Source of the DNA: a bacterium
GTDB taxonomy: Bacteria; Patescibacteriota; Minisyncoccia; UBA6257; Brennerbacteraceae
DNA: 30,850 nt
Direction: 5' to 3'
NCBI GenBank assembly: GCA_027310425.1
Contig: DAIDAW010000002.1
Coordinates: 1-30,850 of the forward strand
Every line of letters begins with the position of its first letter. Within the stretch, counting starts at the first letter, position 1. Below, one piece after another: positions 21,927 to 29,168 of this stretch. The notes below the pieces were generated by a model. It saw only the letters and a list, made by a program, of their open reading frames with translations, was not told the origin of the DNA and did no database searches. A program made the translations under genes and the position numbers.

Positions 21927-22112
21927 ATGGCAAAGAAGTCAGTCATCGCGCGCGCAGCGCGCAAACCGAAATTCTCGAGCCGCACAGTCCTGCGCTGTTT
22001 TCGGTGCGGCCGCAAGCGCGGCTATATCCGCGATTTCGGCTTGTGCCGGATTTGCTTCCGCGAAATGGCGAGTCGCGGCCTGATTCCGGGAGTGAAAAAA
22101 TCAAGCTGGTAA
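21927..22112 (+). CDS. rpsN: 30S ribosomal protein S14, zinc-binding type Z (uS14)
   Basis: The 61-residue zinc form of S14 has two cysteine pairs, CFRC and CRIC, spaced as in the type Z family, plus MAKKSVIARAARKPKFSSR at the start and REMASRGLIPGVKKSSW at the end. ATG 21927 follows rplE by 5 bases; a longer open frame upstream in this frame is only overlap with rplE. Zinc-free 101-residue S14 of enterics is not this type. Confidence 0.97.
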   Translation: MAKKSVIARAARKPKFSSRTVLRCFRCGRKRGYIRDFGLCRICFREMASRGLIPGVKKSSW

Positions 22113-22121
22113 TCATTTTGT

Positions 22122-22508
22122 ATGTCTGATACTGTTGCAAACATGCTTACCATCGTCAGAAATGGCCAGATGGCAAAAAAGGAGAGCGTGAAGGTTCCGT
22201 ACGCTGATTTTTCGCTGCGTTTGGCGCAAAAACTTCAGGAGCACGGGTTCGTCGCGAAAGTCGAAAAGTCCGGCAAAACCGGAAAGCGTTATCTTGATAT
22301 CGCGTTGGCGTATACTGATGCTGGGCGCGGAAAGATCGAGATGGTGCGCAGGATTTCCAAGCCGGGGCAGCGGATATACCGAGACTACCGTTCGCTGCGC
22401 GCGATTCCGGGCGTCATGATAATTATTTCAACCCCTCGAGGGCTTTTGACCGGAGAGGAAGCGAAAAAAAAGAAAGTGGGGGGCGAAATTGTGTGCGAAA
22501 TCCGTTAA
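22122..22508 (+). CDS. rpsH: 30S ribosomal protein S8 (uS8)
   Basis: S8 binds central-domain 16S rRNA and, in E. coli, represses the spc operon. The 128 residues show VANMLTIVRNGQMAKKESV (family: IADMLTRIRNA), YADFSLRLAQKLQEHGFV, SKPGQRIYRDYRSL, GVMIIISTPRGLLTGEEA and VGGEIVCEIR. It starts 9 bases after rpsN. No S8-type hairpin was recognised around rplX-rplE by eye. Confidence 0.96.
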   Translation: MSDTVANMLTIVRNGQMAKKESVKVPYADFSLRLAQKLQEHGFVAKVEKSGKTGKRYLDIALAYTDAGRGKIEMVRRISKPGQRIYRDYRSLRAIPGVMIIISTPRGLLTGEEAKKKKVGGEIVCEIR

Positions 22509-22521
22509 TCATTTCAATACT

Positions 22522-23073
22522 ATGTCGAAAATCGGCAAAAAAATAATTTCCATTCCGCAGGGCACGACTGTCGAGGTTGACGGGAATATGGTTCGGGTGC
22601 GCGGGCCGAAAGGGGAATTGGCAAAACGCCTTGCTTTGGACGGTTTTTCGCTCAAACAGGAATCGAATACGCTTCAGGTTATGCCTCCTTCCGTGCTGAA
22701 TAAGCGCGCGCGTTCCCTCTGGGGCACATTCGGTTCGATCGTGCAGTGGATGGTGCAAGGAGTAAACGCGCCGTTTGCGAAATCGCTTGAATTCAACGGC
22801 ATCGGTTATCGCGCCGAAGTATCAGGAAAGCATCTGGTGTTGAATCTCGGATTTTCCCATCCGGTGAAGATGGAAATACCAGAAGACCTTCAGGCGCAGG
22901 TGAATAAAAATACCATTACCATTTCCGGTCTTGATAAAGAGCGCGTCGGGTTGTTTGCGGCGAAGATCAGGAAGGTCAAGAAAGTCGAACCGTACAAAGG
23001 AACAGGCATCAAATACGCAGGAGAAATCGTGCGCAAGAAAGCAGGCAAGAAAGTGGGCGGCACCGCCGCATAA
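22522..23073 (+). CDS. rplF: 50S ribosomal protein L6 (uL6)
   Basis: L6 lies near the sarcin-ricin loop and factor-binding site. The 183 residues have two tandem L6 repeats: MSKIGKKIISIPQGTTVEVD, VRGPKGELAKRL, then LEFNGIGYRAEVSGKHLVLN, GFSHPVKMEIPE and the C-terminal EPYKGTGIKYAGEIVRKKAG. ATG 22522 begins exactly at the conserved N-terminus; the frame upstream overlaps rpsH. Confidence 0.97.
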   Translation: MSKIGKKIISIPQGTTVEVDGNMVRVRGPKGELAKRLALDGFSLKQESNTLQVMPPSVLNKRARSLWGTFGSIVQWMVQGVNAPFAKSLEFNGIGYRAEVSGKHLVLNLGFSHPVKMEIPEDLQAQVNKNTITISGLDKERVGLFAAKIRKVKKVEPYKGTGIKYAGEIVRKKAGKKVGGTAA

Positions 23074-23088
23074 AGAGTATGATACGTT

Positions 23089-23463
23089 ATGACAGGGAAT
23101 GAACACAAGCAGAAGCTGGAACGCAAAACGCGCAGGCACGCGCGCATTAGGTCCCGCGTGCAGGGAACGCGCGCGCGGCCCCGGTTGTCCGTGTTTCGCT
23201 CGCATGCGCACATGTATGTGCAGCTCATCGATGATGGCGCGGGCGCAACTCTTGCTGCGGTATCTGACACCGGGAAAAAAGAATTATCCGGAAAAGAACG
23301 GGGAACGAAGATGAAAAGCGCGCGTTTGCTTGGGCTCGCGATTGCGAAGATTGCGCAGCAGGCGGGAATCAAGCAGGCGGTCTTCGATGCCGGCGGAAAC
23401 AAATACCACGGCAGGACACAAGAAGTCGCTGAAGGCGCCAGAGAGGGCGGATTGAAATTTTAA
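23089..23463 (+). CDS. rplR: 50S ribosomal protein L18 (uL18)
   Basis: L18 binds 5S rRNA. The 124 residues contain RKTRRHARIRSRVQGTRARP, RLSVFRSHAHMYVQLIDD, GLAIAKIAQQAGIKQAVFDA and GNKYHGRTQEVAEGAREGGL, ending in the typical KF. It is followed by a 63-base AT-rich spacer, the longest inside the rplC-secY run. Confidence 0.96.
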   Translation: MTGNEHKQKLERKTRRHARIRSRVQGTRARPRLSVFRSHAHMYVQLIDDGAGATLAAVSDTGKKELSGKERGTKMKSARLLGLAIAKIAQQAGIKQAVFDAGGNKYHGRTQEVAEGAREGGLKF

Positions 23464-23526
23464 AAAACAATCTGGAATTCGAAAATCGGAACAGTTTGAA
23501 AATGGTGAATTGAAAATTATTATTCT

Positions 23527-23994
23527 ATGCCTCGAGTTACCGTATCTCGTTCAAAAGAAAGCGGGTTTGACCAGAAATTGATCGAACTGCGCAGAGTTAC
23601 GCGCGTGGTTGCGGGCGGCAAACGCATGAGTTTTCGCGCCGTGATTGTGATTGGCGACAAGAAGGGAAAAGTCGGCATCGGCGTCGCGAAAGGAAAGGAC
23701 GTGGCGCAGGCAACGGATAAAGCGGTGTTCCAGGCGCGCAAAAGCGTGATTACCGTTCCGCTCGTCAAAGGCACGATTCCCCATCAGGTGATCGCAAAGC
23801 ATTCAAGCGCGAAAATATTGCTCAAGCCAGCTGCAGAAGCGCATGGGCTCATTGCCGGGGGCGCAAGCCGCGTGGTGCTTTCGTATGCAGGCGTGCGCAA
23901 TGTTACGGCGAAAACCCTCGGACGTACGCCGAATAAATTGACGAATGCAATGGCGACGCTCCGCGCGCTTCAGCATCTGAAGAAAATCGGATAA
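23527..23994 (+). CDS. rpsE: 30S ribosomal protein S5 (uS5)
   Basis: S5 takes part in mRNA entry and decoding fidelity. The 155 residues show LIELRRVTRVVAGGKRMSFR, VVIGDKKGKVGIGVAKGKDV-type core (here VIVIGDKKGKVGIGVAKGKD), GGASRVVLSYAGVRNVTAK and PNKLTNAMATLRALQHL. The N-terminal double-stranded-RNA-binding domain and the C-terminal fold are both present. It is followed directly by rplO; rpmD (L30), which normally lies between, is missing. Confidence 0.97.
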   Translation: MPRVTVSRSKESGFDQKLIELRRVTRVVAGGKRMSFRAVIVIGDKKGKVGIGVAKGKDVAQATDKAVFQARKSVITVPLVKGTIPHQVIAKHSSAKILLKPAAEAHGLIAGGASRVVLSYAGVRNVTAKTLGRTPNKLTNAMATLRALQHLKKIG

Positions 23995-24003
23995 ACTATT
24001 CGT

Positions 24004-24450
24004 ATGGCATTCCTCCACACATTGCAACCGGCCCATCCGCTCAAGCGCAAAAAGCGCATCGGCCGCGGCGGCAAACGCGGCACCTATTCCGGCAAAGGCC
24101 AGAAAGGGCAGCGCGCCCGCGCCGGAGCGCATATCAGGCCGCAGGAGCGGGAAATGATTCTGAAGCTTCCGAAGAAACGCGGTACCGGATTTATCAATAA
24201 GCCGAAAAAATTCGGCGCACCGGTGGTTGCGGTGAATCTGCGCGATATCGAACGATCATTCTCGTCCGGCGAAATGGTGACGGTAAAAACCTTGGTAAAG
24301 AAAGGGATTGTTTCCGCCGCATTCCGGGCAAAAACATCGGTGAAAATTCTCGGGACAGGATCGCTTCGCAAGAAATTGAATTTTGTCGGCGTTTCCGTAT
24401 CTGAGGCTGCGCGCAGGACAATTGAAGCAGCCGGCGGAACCGTGCGCTAA
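24004..24450 (+). CDS. rplO: 50S ribosomal protein L15 (uL15)
   Basis: L15 is a late assembly protein threaded through the 50S core. The Gly/Arg/Lys-rich N-terminal half (KKRIGRGGKRGTYSGKGQKG, QRARAGAHIRP) and the C-terminal globular part (VTVKTLVKKGIVS, VKILGTGSLRKKLNFVGVSV, ARRTIEAAGGTV) are complete in 148 residues. It starts 9 bases after rpsE and ends 5 bases before secY. Confidence 0.97.
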   Translation: MAFLHTLQPAHPLKRKKRIGRGGKRGTYSGKGQKGQRARAGAHIRPQEREMILKLPKKRGTGFINKPKKFGAPVVAVNLRDIERSFSSGEMVTVKTLVKKGIVSAAFRAKTSVKILGTGSLRKKLNFVGVSVSEAARRTIEAAGGTVR

Positions 24451-24455
24451 TTCCT

Positions 24456-25721
24456 ATGTTTGATTTCCTGCGCCAATTATTCCGCGCGCGCGACATCAGG
24501 AATAAAATTCTGGTGGTAGCGCTTCTGCTGGTCGTGGTGCGTTTGTTTTCCGCGATTCCGATTCCGGGTGCGGACCAGGAAAAACTCAGGCTGTTTTTTG
24601 CGCAAAACCAGTTTCTGGGGCTCGTGAATATCTTTTCCGGCGGCGCGCTTTCGAATTTTTCAATCGCGATGCTCGGCGTGCAGCCGTACATTACCGCAAC
24701 CATTATTTTGCAGCTCCTCACCATGGTGTTTCCTGCGCTCAAACTTATGTACTACGAGAGCGGCGAACAGGGCAGAATGCAGTTCAACCAATATGCGCGC
24801 GTGATGACCGTGTTTCTCGCAATGCTCCAGGGATTTGCATTTCTCAATTTCCTCAAATCGCAGGGCGTTATTGCCTCGTTCGTGCCGCTTGATTTGCTTG
24901 TGAACATCCTTTTAATTACCGCAGGATCGATGTTTATCATGTGGCTCGGCGAGCTCATCTCGGAACAGCAGATCGGCAATGGCGTTTCGCTCATCATCTT
25001 TGCGGGCATTATTGCGGGCATTCCCACGGCGCTCAGCAGCGCAATTTCGCTTTTTGACGCGTCGCAGATTCCGCCGTACCTTCTGTTTTCCATATTGGGA
25101 TTCGCGACGATCGTGGGCGTGGTATTGATTAACGATGCGGAGCGAAAAATTCCGGTGAACTACGCGCGCCGCGTCCGGGGCATGAAGGTGTACGGCGGCG
25201 CGTCATCGTATCTGCCGCTCAAAGTCAATCAGGCAGGCGTCATCCCCATTATTTTCGCGATTTCCATTCTGCTTTTTCCGGGATTCATCGCGCAGATACT
25301 GACAATTTCAAGAAATCCCGCGCTACTCAAGGCGGCGCAAGTTCTGCAGTCATTTTTGAATGATCGGCTTTTGTACGGGATTCTTTATTTCCTGCTCGTA
25401 TTTGTGTTTACGTATTTTTATACCGTGATTACGTTCGAGCCGAATGAAATTTCCCAGAATCTGCAGAAGCAGGGCGGATTTATCCCGGGCATTAGGCCAG
25501 GGCAGAATACCGCGGCATACCTGGGGCAGGTTCTCAATCGCATCACGTTTCCCGGAGCGATTTTTCTCGGATTGATTGCGGTTCTGCCGCTTATGGTGCA
25601 GGGGACCACGGGCTTGTCTTCATTGCGTTTGGGCGGCACCTCGATTTTGATTGTTGTTTCCGTAGCGCTCGATACGATCAGGCAGATTCGCGCGCAGCTC
25701 TTGATGCGCGAGTACGAATAG
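24456..25721 (+). CDS. secY: Protein translocase subunit SecY
   Basis: SecY is the pore of the Sec translocon in the plasma membrane. The 421 residues have ten hydrophobic helices. Recognised blocks are IPIPGADQEKL (plug region precedes), NIFSGGALSNFSIAMLGVQP, YITATIILQLLTMVFPALK, GNGVSLIIFAGIIAGIP, RRVRGMKVYGGASSYLPLKV, NQAGVIPIIFAISILLFPG and GGFIPGIRPGQNTAAYL. It is the last gene of the ribosomal operon, followed by a palindromic terminator. The C-terminal tail is short (RAQLLMREYE). Confidence 0.98.
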   Translation: MFDFLRQLFRARDIRNKILVVALLLVVVRLFSAIPIPGADQEKLRLFFAQNQFLGLVNIFSGGALSNFSIAMLGVQPYITATIILQLLTMVFPALKLMYYESGEQGRMQFNQYARVMTVFLAMLQGFAFLNFLKSQGVIASFVPLDLLVNILLITAGSMFIMWLGELISEQQIGNGVSLIIFAGIIAGIPTALSSAISLFDASQIPPYLLFSILGFATIVGVVLINDAERKIPVNYARRVRGMKVYGGASSYLPLKVNQAGVIPIIFAISILLFPGFIAQILTISRNPALLKAAQVLQSFLNDRLLYGILYFLLVFVFTYFYTVITFEPNEISQNLQKQGGFIPGIRPGQNTAAYLGQVLNRITFPGAIFLGLIAVLPLMVQGTTGLSSLRLGGTSILIVVSVALDTIRQIRAQLLMREYE

Positions 25722-25766
25722 CATTCATCGCCGCGCGCGTTCTTTCGCGCCCGAAAACAGATAAAA

Positions 25767-25794
25767 CGAAAATGGCGGATATCCGCCATTTTCG
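25767..25794. terminator. Palindromic (bidirectional) terminator after secY
   Basis: A perfect 28-base palindrome: CGAAAATGGCGG (25767-25778), loop ATAT, CCGCCATTTTCG (25783-25794). On the plus strand it ends the rplC-secY run; on the minus strand it is followed by a T-rich stretch and ends the gene at 25817-26137. The T-run after the plus-strand hairpin is short. Confidence 0.75.
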
Positions 25795-25816
25795 TAATAG
25801 AATTTGGAATCGCTTA

Positions 25817-26137
25817 TTATTCCGGCTTCGCGTCAGCTTCCTTTTTTCGCATCTCCCGAATCGCCTGCACTATTGTTTCCACTTCTCTTTTGACTTCGAC
25901 ATATTCCGGCTTCATGAGTTCAGGGTCTTCGTTTACTCCATGCTGCCACGTTAAGAGATTTTCTATCAATGTTTCCCGACTGTTCGAATTCATGATCGAA
26001 GAGAATCCGATTTCATATGATTCGGGCAAAATCATTCTTATTCTTTCGTTGGCCCGTTGGAGGAGTTCGTCGAGGTTTTCAGCTGATTGAATATTGTCTG
26101 GCATCCCTTTTTGTGGTTGATCTATGGGCATATTCAT
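25817..26137 (-). CDS. Hypothetical protein (106 aa), mostly helical
   Basis: I do not recognise a family. The product is charged, has no membrane segment or signal peptide, and is predicted helical in the middle and at the end (LDELLQRANERIRMIL, VEVKREVETIVQAIREMRKK). Support for a real gene is contextual: a TTGACG-17-TAAAAT promoter directly upstream on the minus strand, and a palindromic terminator 22 bases past the stop. It separates secY from adk, which are adjacent in most bacteria. The start could also be a Met two codons later. Confidence 0.65.
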   Translation of the reverse strand: MNMPIDQPQKGMPDNIQSAENLDELLQRANERIRMILPESYEIGFSSIMNSNSRETLIENLLTWQHGVNEDPELMKPEYVEVKREVETIVQAIREMRKKEADAKPE

Positions 26138-26158
26138 TTAACTTCTATTTATCAGGAT

Positions 26159-26187
26159 ATTTTATCTTTCCTTGAGCGGCGCGTCAA
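26159..26187 (-). promoter_or_regulatory. Sigma70-like promoter for the minus-strand 106-aa gene
   Basis: On the minus strand, TTGACG (26187-26182) and TAAAAT (26164-26159) are 17 bases apart, giving a leader of about 15 bases. Its spacer overlaps the -35 of the plus-strand adk promoter. Confidence 0.6.
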
Positions 26188-26199
26188 TCGTGTTACAAT
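26172..26199 (+). promoter_or_regulatory. Sigma70-like promoter for adk-map
   Basis: TTGAGC (26172-26177) and TACAAT (26194-26199) are 16 bases apart, about 13 bases of leader before adk. The region is shared with the divergent minus-strand promoter. Confidence 0.6.
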
Positions 26200-26218
26200 A
26201 AGTATTCAATAACTTCGT

Positions 26219-26896
26219 ATGAAAAAGACCCGCATTCTGTGTGTTATCGGCAAGTCCGGTTCAGGCAAAGGCACGCAGGTTGAACTCTTGAAAGAAAAAA
26301 TTAACGACGCGCGTTTCATGCACGTGGTGAGCGGCGATTTGCTGCGCGCGTTTATCAGGCAGAAAAATCCGTTGGCGCAAAAAGTCGGTGGGATGATGAA
26401 CAGGGGGAATTTGGCTCCGGACTGGCTCACGGATCATTTGTGGCAGGCGGAATTCCTGAAAAATATCGGAAAAATCAGCGGCGCGGTTTTTGAAGGAACG
26501 CCGCGCACGCTCAATCAGACCCATCTTATCGACGATGTTTGCGCGACAATGTTCGATGTCAAGCCGTTCGCGGTGTATGTCGCGATTTCCGACGCGGAAG
26601 CAAAGCGCAGACTCCTCATCCGCCTTGTGTGCGCGAAATGCAAGCAGCCGGTGCCTTATCATCTCATTGCTTCGCGTCCGAAAACATGTTCGCTGTGCGG
26701 CGGTCCGATCGTGCGCAGGAAAGATGACAACGAGAAAGCGATTTTGAACCGGTTGCGGTTTTTCAGGAAATCGGTTCTGCCGGTCATTGCGTGGTATCGG
26801 AAACAGAATCGCCTCATTTATGTAAACGGCGAGCAGGATGTTTCTGCCGTATTCAGCGAGTTGTGGAACGGACTCAGGAAGCGCCGTCTTGTCTAA
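26219..26896 (+). CDS. adk: Adenylate kinase-family nucleoside monophosphate kinase
   Basis: The enzyme balances ATP, ADP and AMP. The 225 residues carry the P-loop GKSGSGKGTQ, HVVSGDLLRAFI (NMP site), FEGTPRTLNQ (usually GFPRT; Thr replaces Phe) and RKDDNEKAILNRLRFF (LID arginine and Asp). The LID has a zinc-binding pattern CAKC…CSLC. The substitution in GTPRT may alter the NMP pocket, so strict AMP specificity is inferred, not proven. It starts a unit with map, which begins 1 base after the stop. Placement next to map and near secY supports adk. Confidence 0.88.
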   Translation: MKKTRILCVIGKSGSGKGTQVELLKEKINDARFMHVVSGDLLRAFIRQKNPLAQKVGGMMNRGNLAPDWLTDHLWQAEFLKNIGKISGAVFEGTPRTLNQTHLIDDVCATMFDVKPFAVYVAISDAEAKRRLLIRLVCAKCKQPVPYHLIASRPKTCSLCGGPIVRRKDDNEKAILNRLRFFRKSVLPVIAWYRKQNRLIYVNGEQDVSAVFSELWNGLRKRRLV

Positions 26897-26897
26897 A

Positions 26898-27662
26898 ATG
26901 ATTATCCAGAACGATCAGGAATTGCAGGATTTGAAAATGAGCGGACAGAAACTCGCGCGTATTTTGGCCATTCTGGCGCGCGAATGCAGAATCGGCGGCA
27001 CGGGATTGGATCTCGATCGCAGGGCGCGCGAACTCATGAAACAGGAAGGGGGACAGCCTGCGTTTTTGCATTACCGGCCTGCGCCGGGCCTCAAACCGTT
27101 CCCTGCGGCGATTTGCGTATCTCTCAACGATACGGTTGTGCACGGAGTTCCTGAAAAAGAACATGTATTCCGATCCGGCGACATCGTAACGATTGACGGA
27201 GGATTCGTGTGGCGCGGCATGTATACCGACGCCGCGCTCACAGTGGTGTTGGGAAGCGTATCGCGGCAGGCGCGTAAGCTCGTTTCCGTGACGCGCGAGG
27301 CGCTTGAGCGCGCGCTCAAGGTCTGTGTTGCCGGAAACGCCGTAGGCGATATCGGATTTGCGGTGAGCTCGTTCGTATATCGGGAAGGATTTTCCGTGCC
27401 TGAAGAATTGGGCGGCCACGGAGTCGGCCATGGCGTGCACGAGGAGCCGTTTATATCGAATATCGGCCGCCGCGCAGAAGGCGCGAAGCTTAAACCCGGC
27501 ATGGTGTTGGCTATCGAACCGATGGTGTGCATGGGATCCGGCGAAGTCATGCAGCGCGAGGACGGAAGTTTCGCGACGCTGGACGGTTCTCTTTCAGCCC
27601 ATTTTGAGCATACAATCGTAGTGGGAGAGAAAAAGCCGATTATCGTGACGGAAAATAAGTAA
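26898..27662 (+). CDS. map: Methionine aminopeptidase, type I
   Basis: The enzyme removes N-terminal Met from new proteins and needs two metal ions. All ligands are visible: Asp in TIDGGFVWRGMYTDAALTV (both Asp, quoted by block), His in GGHGVGHGVHEEP, Glu in LAIEPM and Glu in HFEHTIVV. The family's PxFxxY-type substrate block appears as GGQPAFLHYRPAPGLKPFP. The length is 254 residues. ATG 26898 is chosen; an upstream start would overlap adk. Followed closely by an AT-rich VOC-fold gene. Confidence 0.96.
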   Translation: MIIQNDQELQDLKMSGQKLARILAILARECRIGGTGLDLDRRARELMKQEGGQPAFLHYRPAPGLKPFPAAICVSLNDTVVHGVPEKEHVFRSGDIVTIDGGFVWRGMYTDAALTVVLGSVSRQARKLVSVTREALERALKVCVAGNAVGDIGFAVSSFVYREGFSVPEELGGHGVGHGVHEEPFISNIGRRAEGAKLKPGMVLAIEPMVCMGSGEVMQREDGSFATLDGSLSAHFEHTIVVGEKKPIIVTENK

Positions 27663-27675
27663 ATTGAAATTGAAT

Positions 27676-28044
27676 ATGTACAAATCCATTAGCGCTATCT
27701 TGATATGGTCAGAGGACTATAAGAAATTATCCGATTGGTATCAGGAGAAATTTGGCTTCGAAACTATTGAAGAATTGAATTACTCAAATGATACGGGTAT
27801 CGGATTACGGGTCGGTGCGTCGTATCTATGGATTGGAAATCATTCCGAAGTACACGGCATGAATAGGGATCCTTATAGGATAATGTTTAATATTAGCGTT
27901 GATTCCGTCGGACAATCATATACCGATCTTTCAGCCAAGGGAGTTGAGTTTATCGCGAAGCCATTCTTAGCTCCGATACAAAAATGGTTTGCAACATTTA
28001 AAGATATTGACGGAAATATCGGTCAACTTATCGGAGAGCAATAG
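27676..28044 (+). CDS. VOC superfamily (glyoxalase/bleomycin-resistance fold) protein
   Basis: The 122 residues follow the VOC layout: SISAILIWSEDYKKLSDWYQ (first beta-alpha unit), FGFETIEELNYSNDTGIGL, and the second half YRIMFNISVDSVGQSYTDLS with GVEFIAKPF and FKDIDGNIGQLIGEQ. Metal-binding residues cannot be assigned with certainty, and substrate is unknown. The gene is clearly AT-richer than map and ruvX, which flank it, suggesting it was acquired. ATG 27676 is preferred to a TTG four codons earlier. Confidence 0.8.
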   Translation: MYKSISAILIWSEDYKKLSDWYQEKFGFETIEELNYSNDTGIGLRVGASYLWIGNHSEVHGMNRDPYRIMFNISVDSVGQSYTDLSAKGVEFIAKPFLAPIQKWFATFKDIDGNIGQLIGEQ

Positions 28045-28045
28045 T

Positions 28046-28447
28046 ATGCGAGTATTGGGGGTCGATTACGGGACGAAACATATCGGCATTGCGGCAGGCG
28101 ACACGGAAACGGGGATGGCACTCAAGTTGCGCGATATCGATGTTGTATCGCAGGGCGATGCCCTGCAAAAACTGCGCGATATCGCGGCGCGCGAGTGCGC
28201 CGAACTGGTTGTATTCGGACTGCCGCTGACGTTTGATTTTCAGGAGACGGAAATGTCGCGCGAAATCAGAGCGTGCGGTGCACAGCTCGCGGCTGCCGCC
28301 AAGATTCACGTTGCGTTCATAAACGAAGTTTTGTCGTCAGATTTAGCAAACCGGTTTGTCAAAAACAAGAAGAAAGATCACGCCGAAAGCGCGCGCATTA
28401 TCTTGCAGGATTATTTTGATTCGTCTAAACAGCATGCACCGCGATAA
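28046..28447 (+). CDS. ruvX: RuvX/YqgF-type Holliday-junction-resolvase fold nuclease
   Basis: The RNase H-like fold includes RVLGVDYGTKHIGIAAG (first catalytic Asp), ELVVFGLPLT, INEVLSSDLANRF (the family usually has DERLSS here; Glu kept, the Asp is Asn and the Arg is Val) and KDHAESARIILQDYF (last Asp). YqgF proteins process 16S pre-rRNA ends in E. coli. The length is 133 residues. It starts 1 base after the VOC gene, and its last 14 bases overlap the next gene. The start at 28046 aligns with the MRVLGVDYG N-terminus. Confidence 0.9.
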   Translation: MRVLGVDYGTKHIGIAAGDTETGMALKLRDIDVVSQGDALQKLRDIAARECAELVVFGLPLTFDFQETEMSREIRACGAQLAAAAKIHVAFINEVLSSDLANRFVKNKKKDHAESARIILQDYFDSSKQHAPR

Positions 28448-29156
28448 TTTTTTCATTTCCGTCGTGATTCCAGCGTACAACGAAGCAGGCCGCATTACCG
28501 ATACTCTGGAATCGGTGATTGCGTATTTTGCCGGCAAATCGTACTTGTGGCAGTTAGTCGTGGTAAACGATGGATCTCAGGATGAGACAAGCGCGGTGGT
28601 GGAAAAATTTTCCCGGCGATGCCCGTTGATGCTGCTGGATAACCGGGAAAATAAAGGGAAGGGCGCTGCGGTGCGCCAGGGTATGTTGGCTGCCGAAGGC
28701 GATATTGCCCTCTTCATGGATGCTGACAATGCGACAAAGATCAGTGAGCTTGACAAGGCGATGCCGTTTTTTGTTCAGGAGTATGACGTGGTGATCGGTT
28801 CGCGTCGGCTGCCCGAATCGCGCATTGCCAGGAAACAGCCGTTCATGCGCGAATTCGGCGGCAGATTTTTCGGATTCGTGGTGCGTATATTGTTCGGCCT
28901 GCCGTATCTGGACACGCAGGCGGGATTCAAGGTGTTTTCCCGCCGGGCGCGGGAAACAATTTTCCGGGAAATCAGAACATCCGGTTGGGCATTCGACGTG
29001 GAAGCGCTTGTGCGCGCCAGAGATCACGGATTCCGGATAGCCCAGATTCCGATTGCCTGGCACGACCAGCGCGATTCGAAAGTGAAGCCGCTGGGAATCC
29101 TGCGCGCATTCTGGGATTTGTTCCGCCTGAAAATATTATTGTTCCGCGGGAAATGA
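28434..29156 (+). CDS. Glycosyltransferase family 2, dolichol-phosphate glucosyl/mannosyltransferase-like
   Basis: The 240 residues show the GT-A fold: SVVIPAYNEAGRITDTLE (nucleotide-sugar site), VVVNDGSQDETS, GDIALFMDADNATK (DxD metal motif) and VIGSRRLPESR. The later blocks LDTQAGFKVFSRRA and SGWAFDVEALVRARDHGFRI are typical of polyprenyl/dolichol-phosphate sugar synthases (Alg5/DPM1 group). It likely charges a lipid carrier with a sugar for surface glycans, which fits with uppS elsewhere in the window. No membrane helix is obvious. The ATG overlaps ruvX by 14 bases; a longer upstream frame is inside ruvX. Confidence 0.88.
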   Translation: MHRDNFFISVVIPAYNEAGRITDTLESVIAYFAGKSYLWQLVVVNDGSQDETSAVVEKFSRRCPLMLLDNRENKGKGAAVRQGMLAAEGDIALFMDADNATKISELDKAMPFFVQEYDVVIGSRRLPESRIARKQPFMREFGGRFFGFVVRILFGLPYLDTQAGFKVFSRRARETIFREIRTSGWAFDVEALVRARDHGFRIAQIPIAWHDQRDSKVKPLGILRAFWDLFRLKILLFRGK

Positions 29157-29162
29157 TACAAT
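29154..29162 (+). promoter_or_regulatory. Extended -10 (TGA-TACAAT) directly before tpiA
   Basis: TGA followed by TACAAT ends 6 bases before ATG 29169. This would yield a leaderless tpiA mRNA. No -35 is evident. Confidence 0.45.
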
Positions 29163-29168
29163 AGCGCC

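Noticed and set aside
23496..23523. TTGAAA-16-TATTAT promoter before rpsE
   Set aside because: Its transcription start would fall inside the rpsE codons, and the spacer is simply AT-rich.
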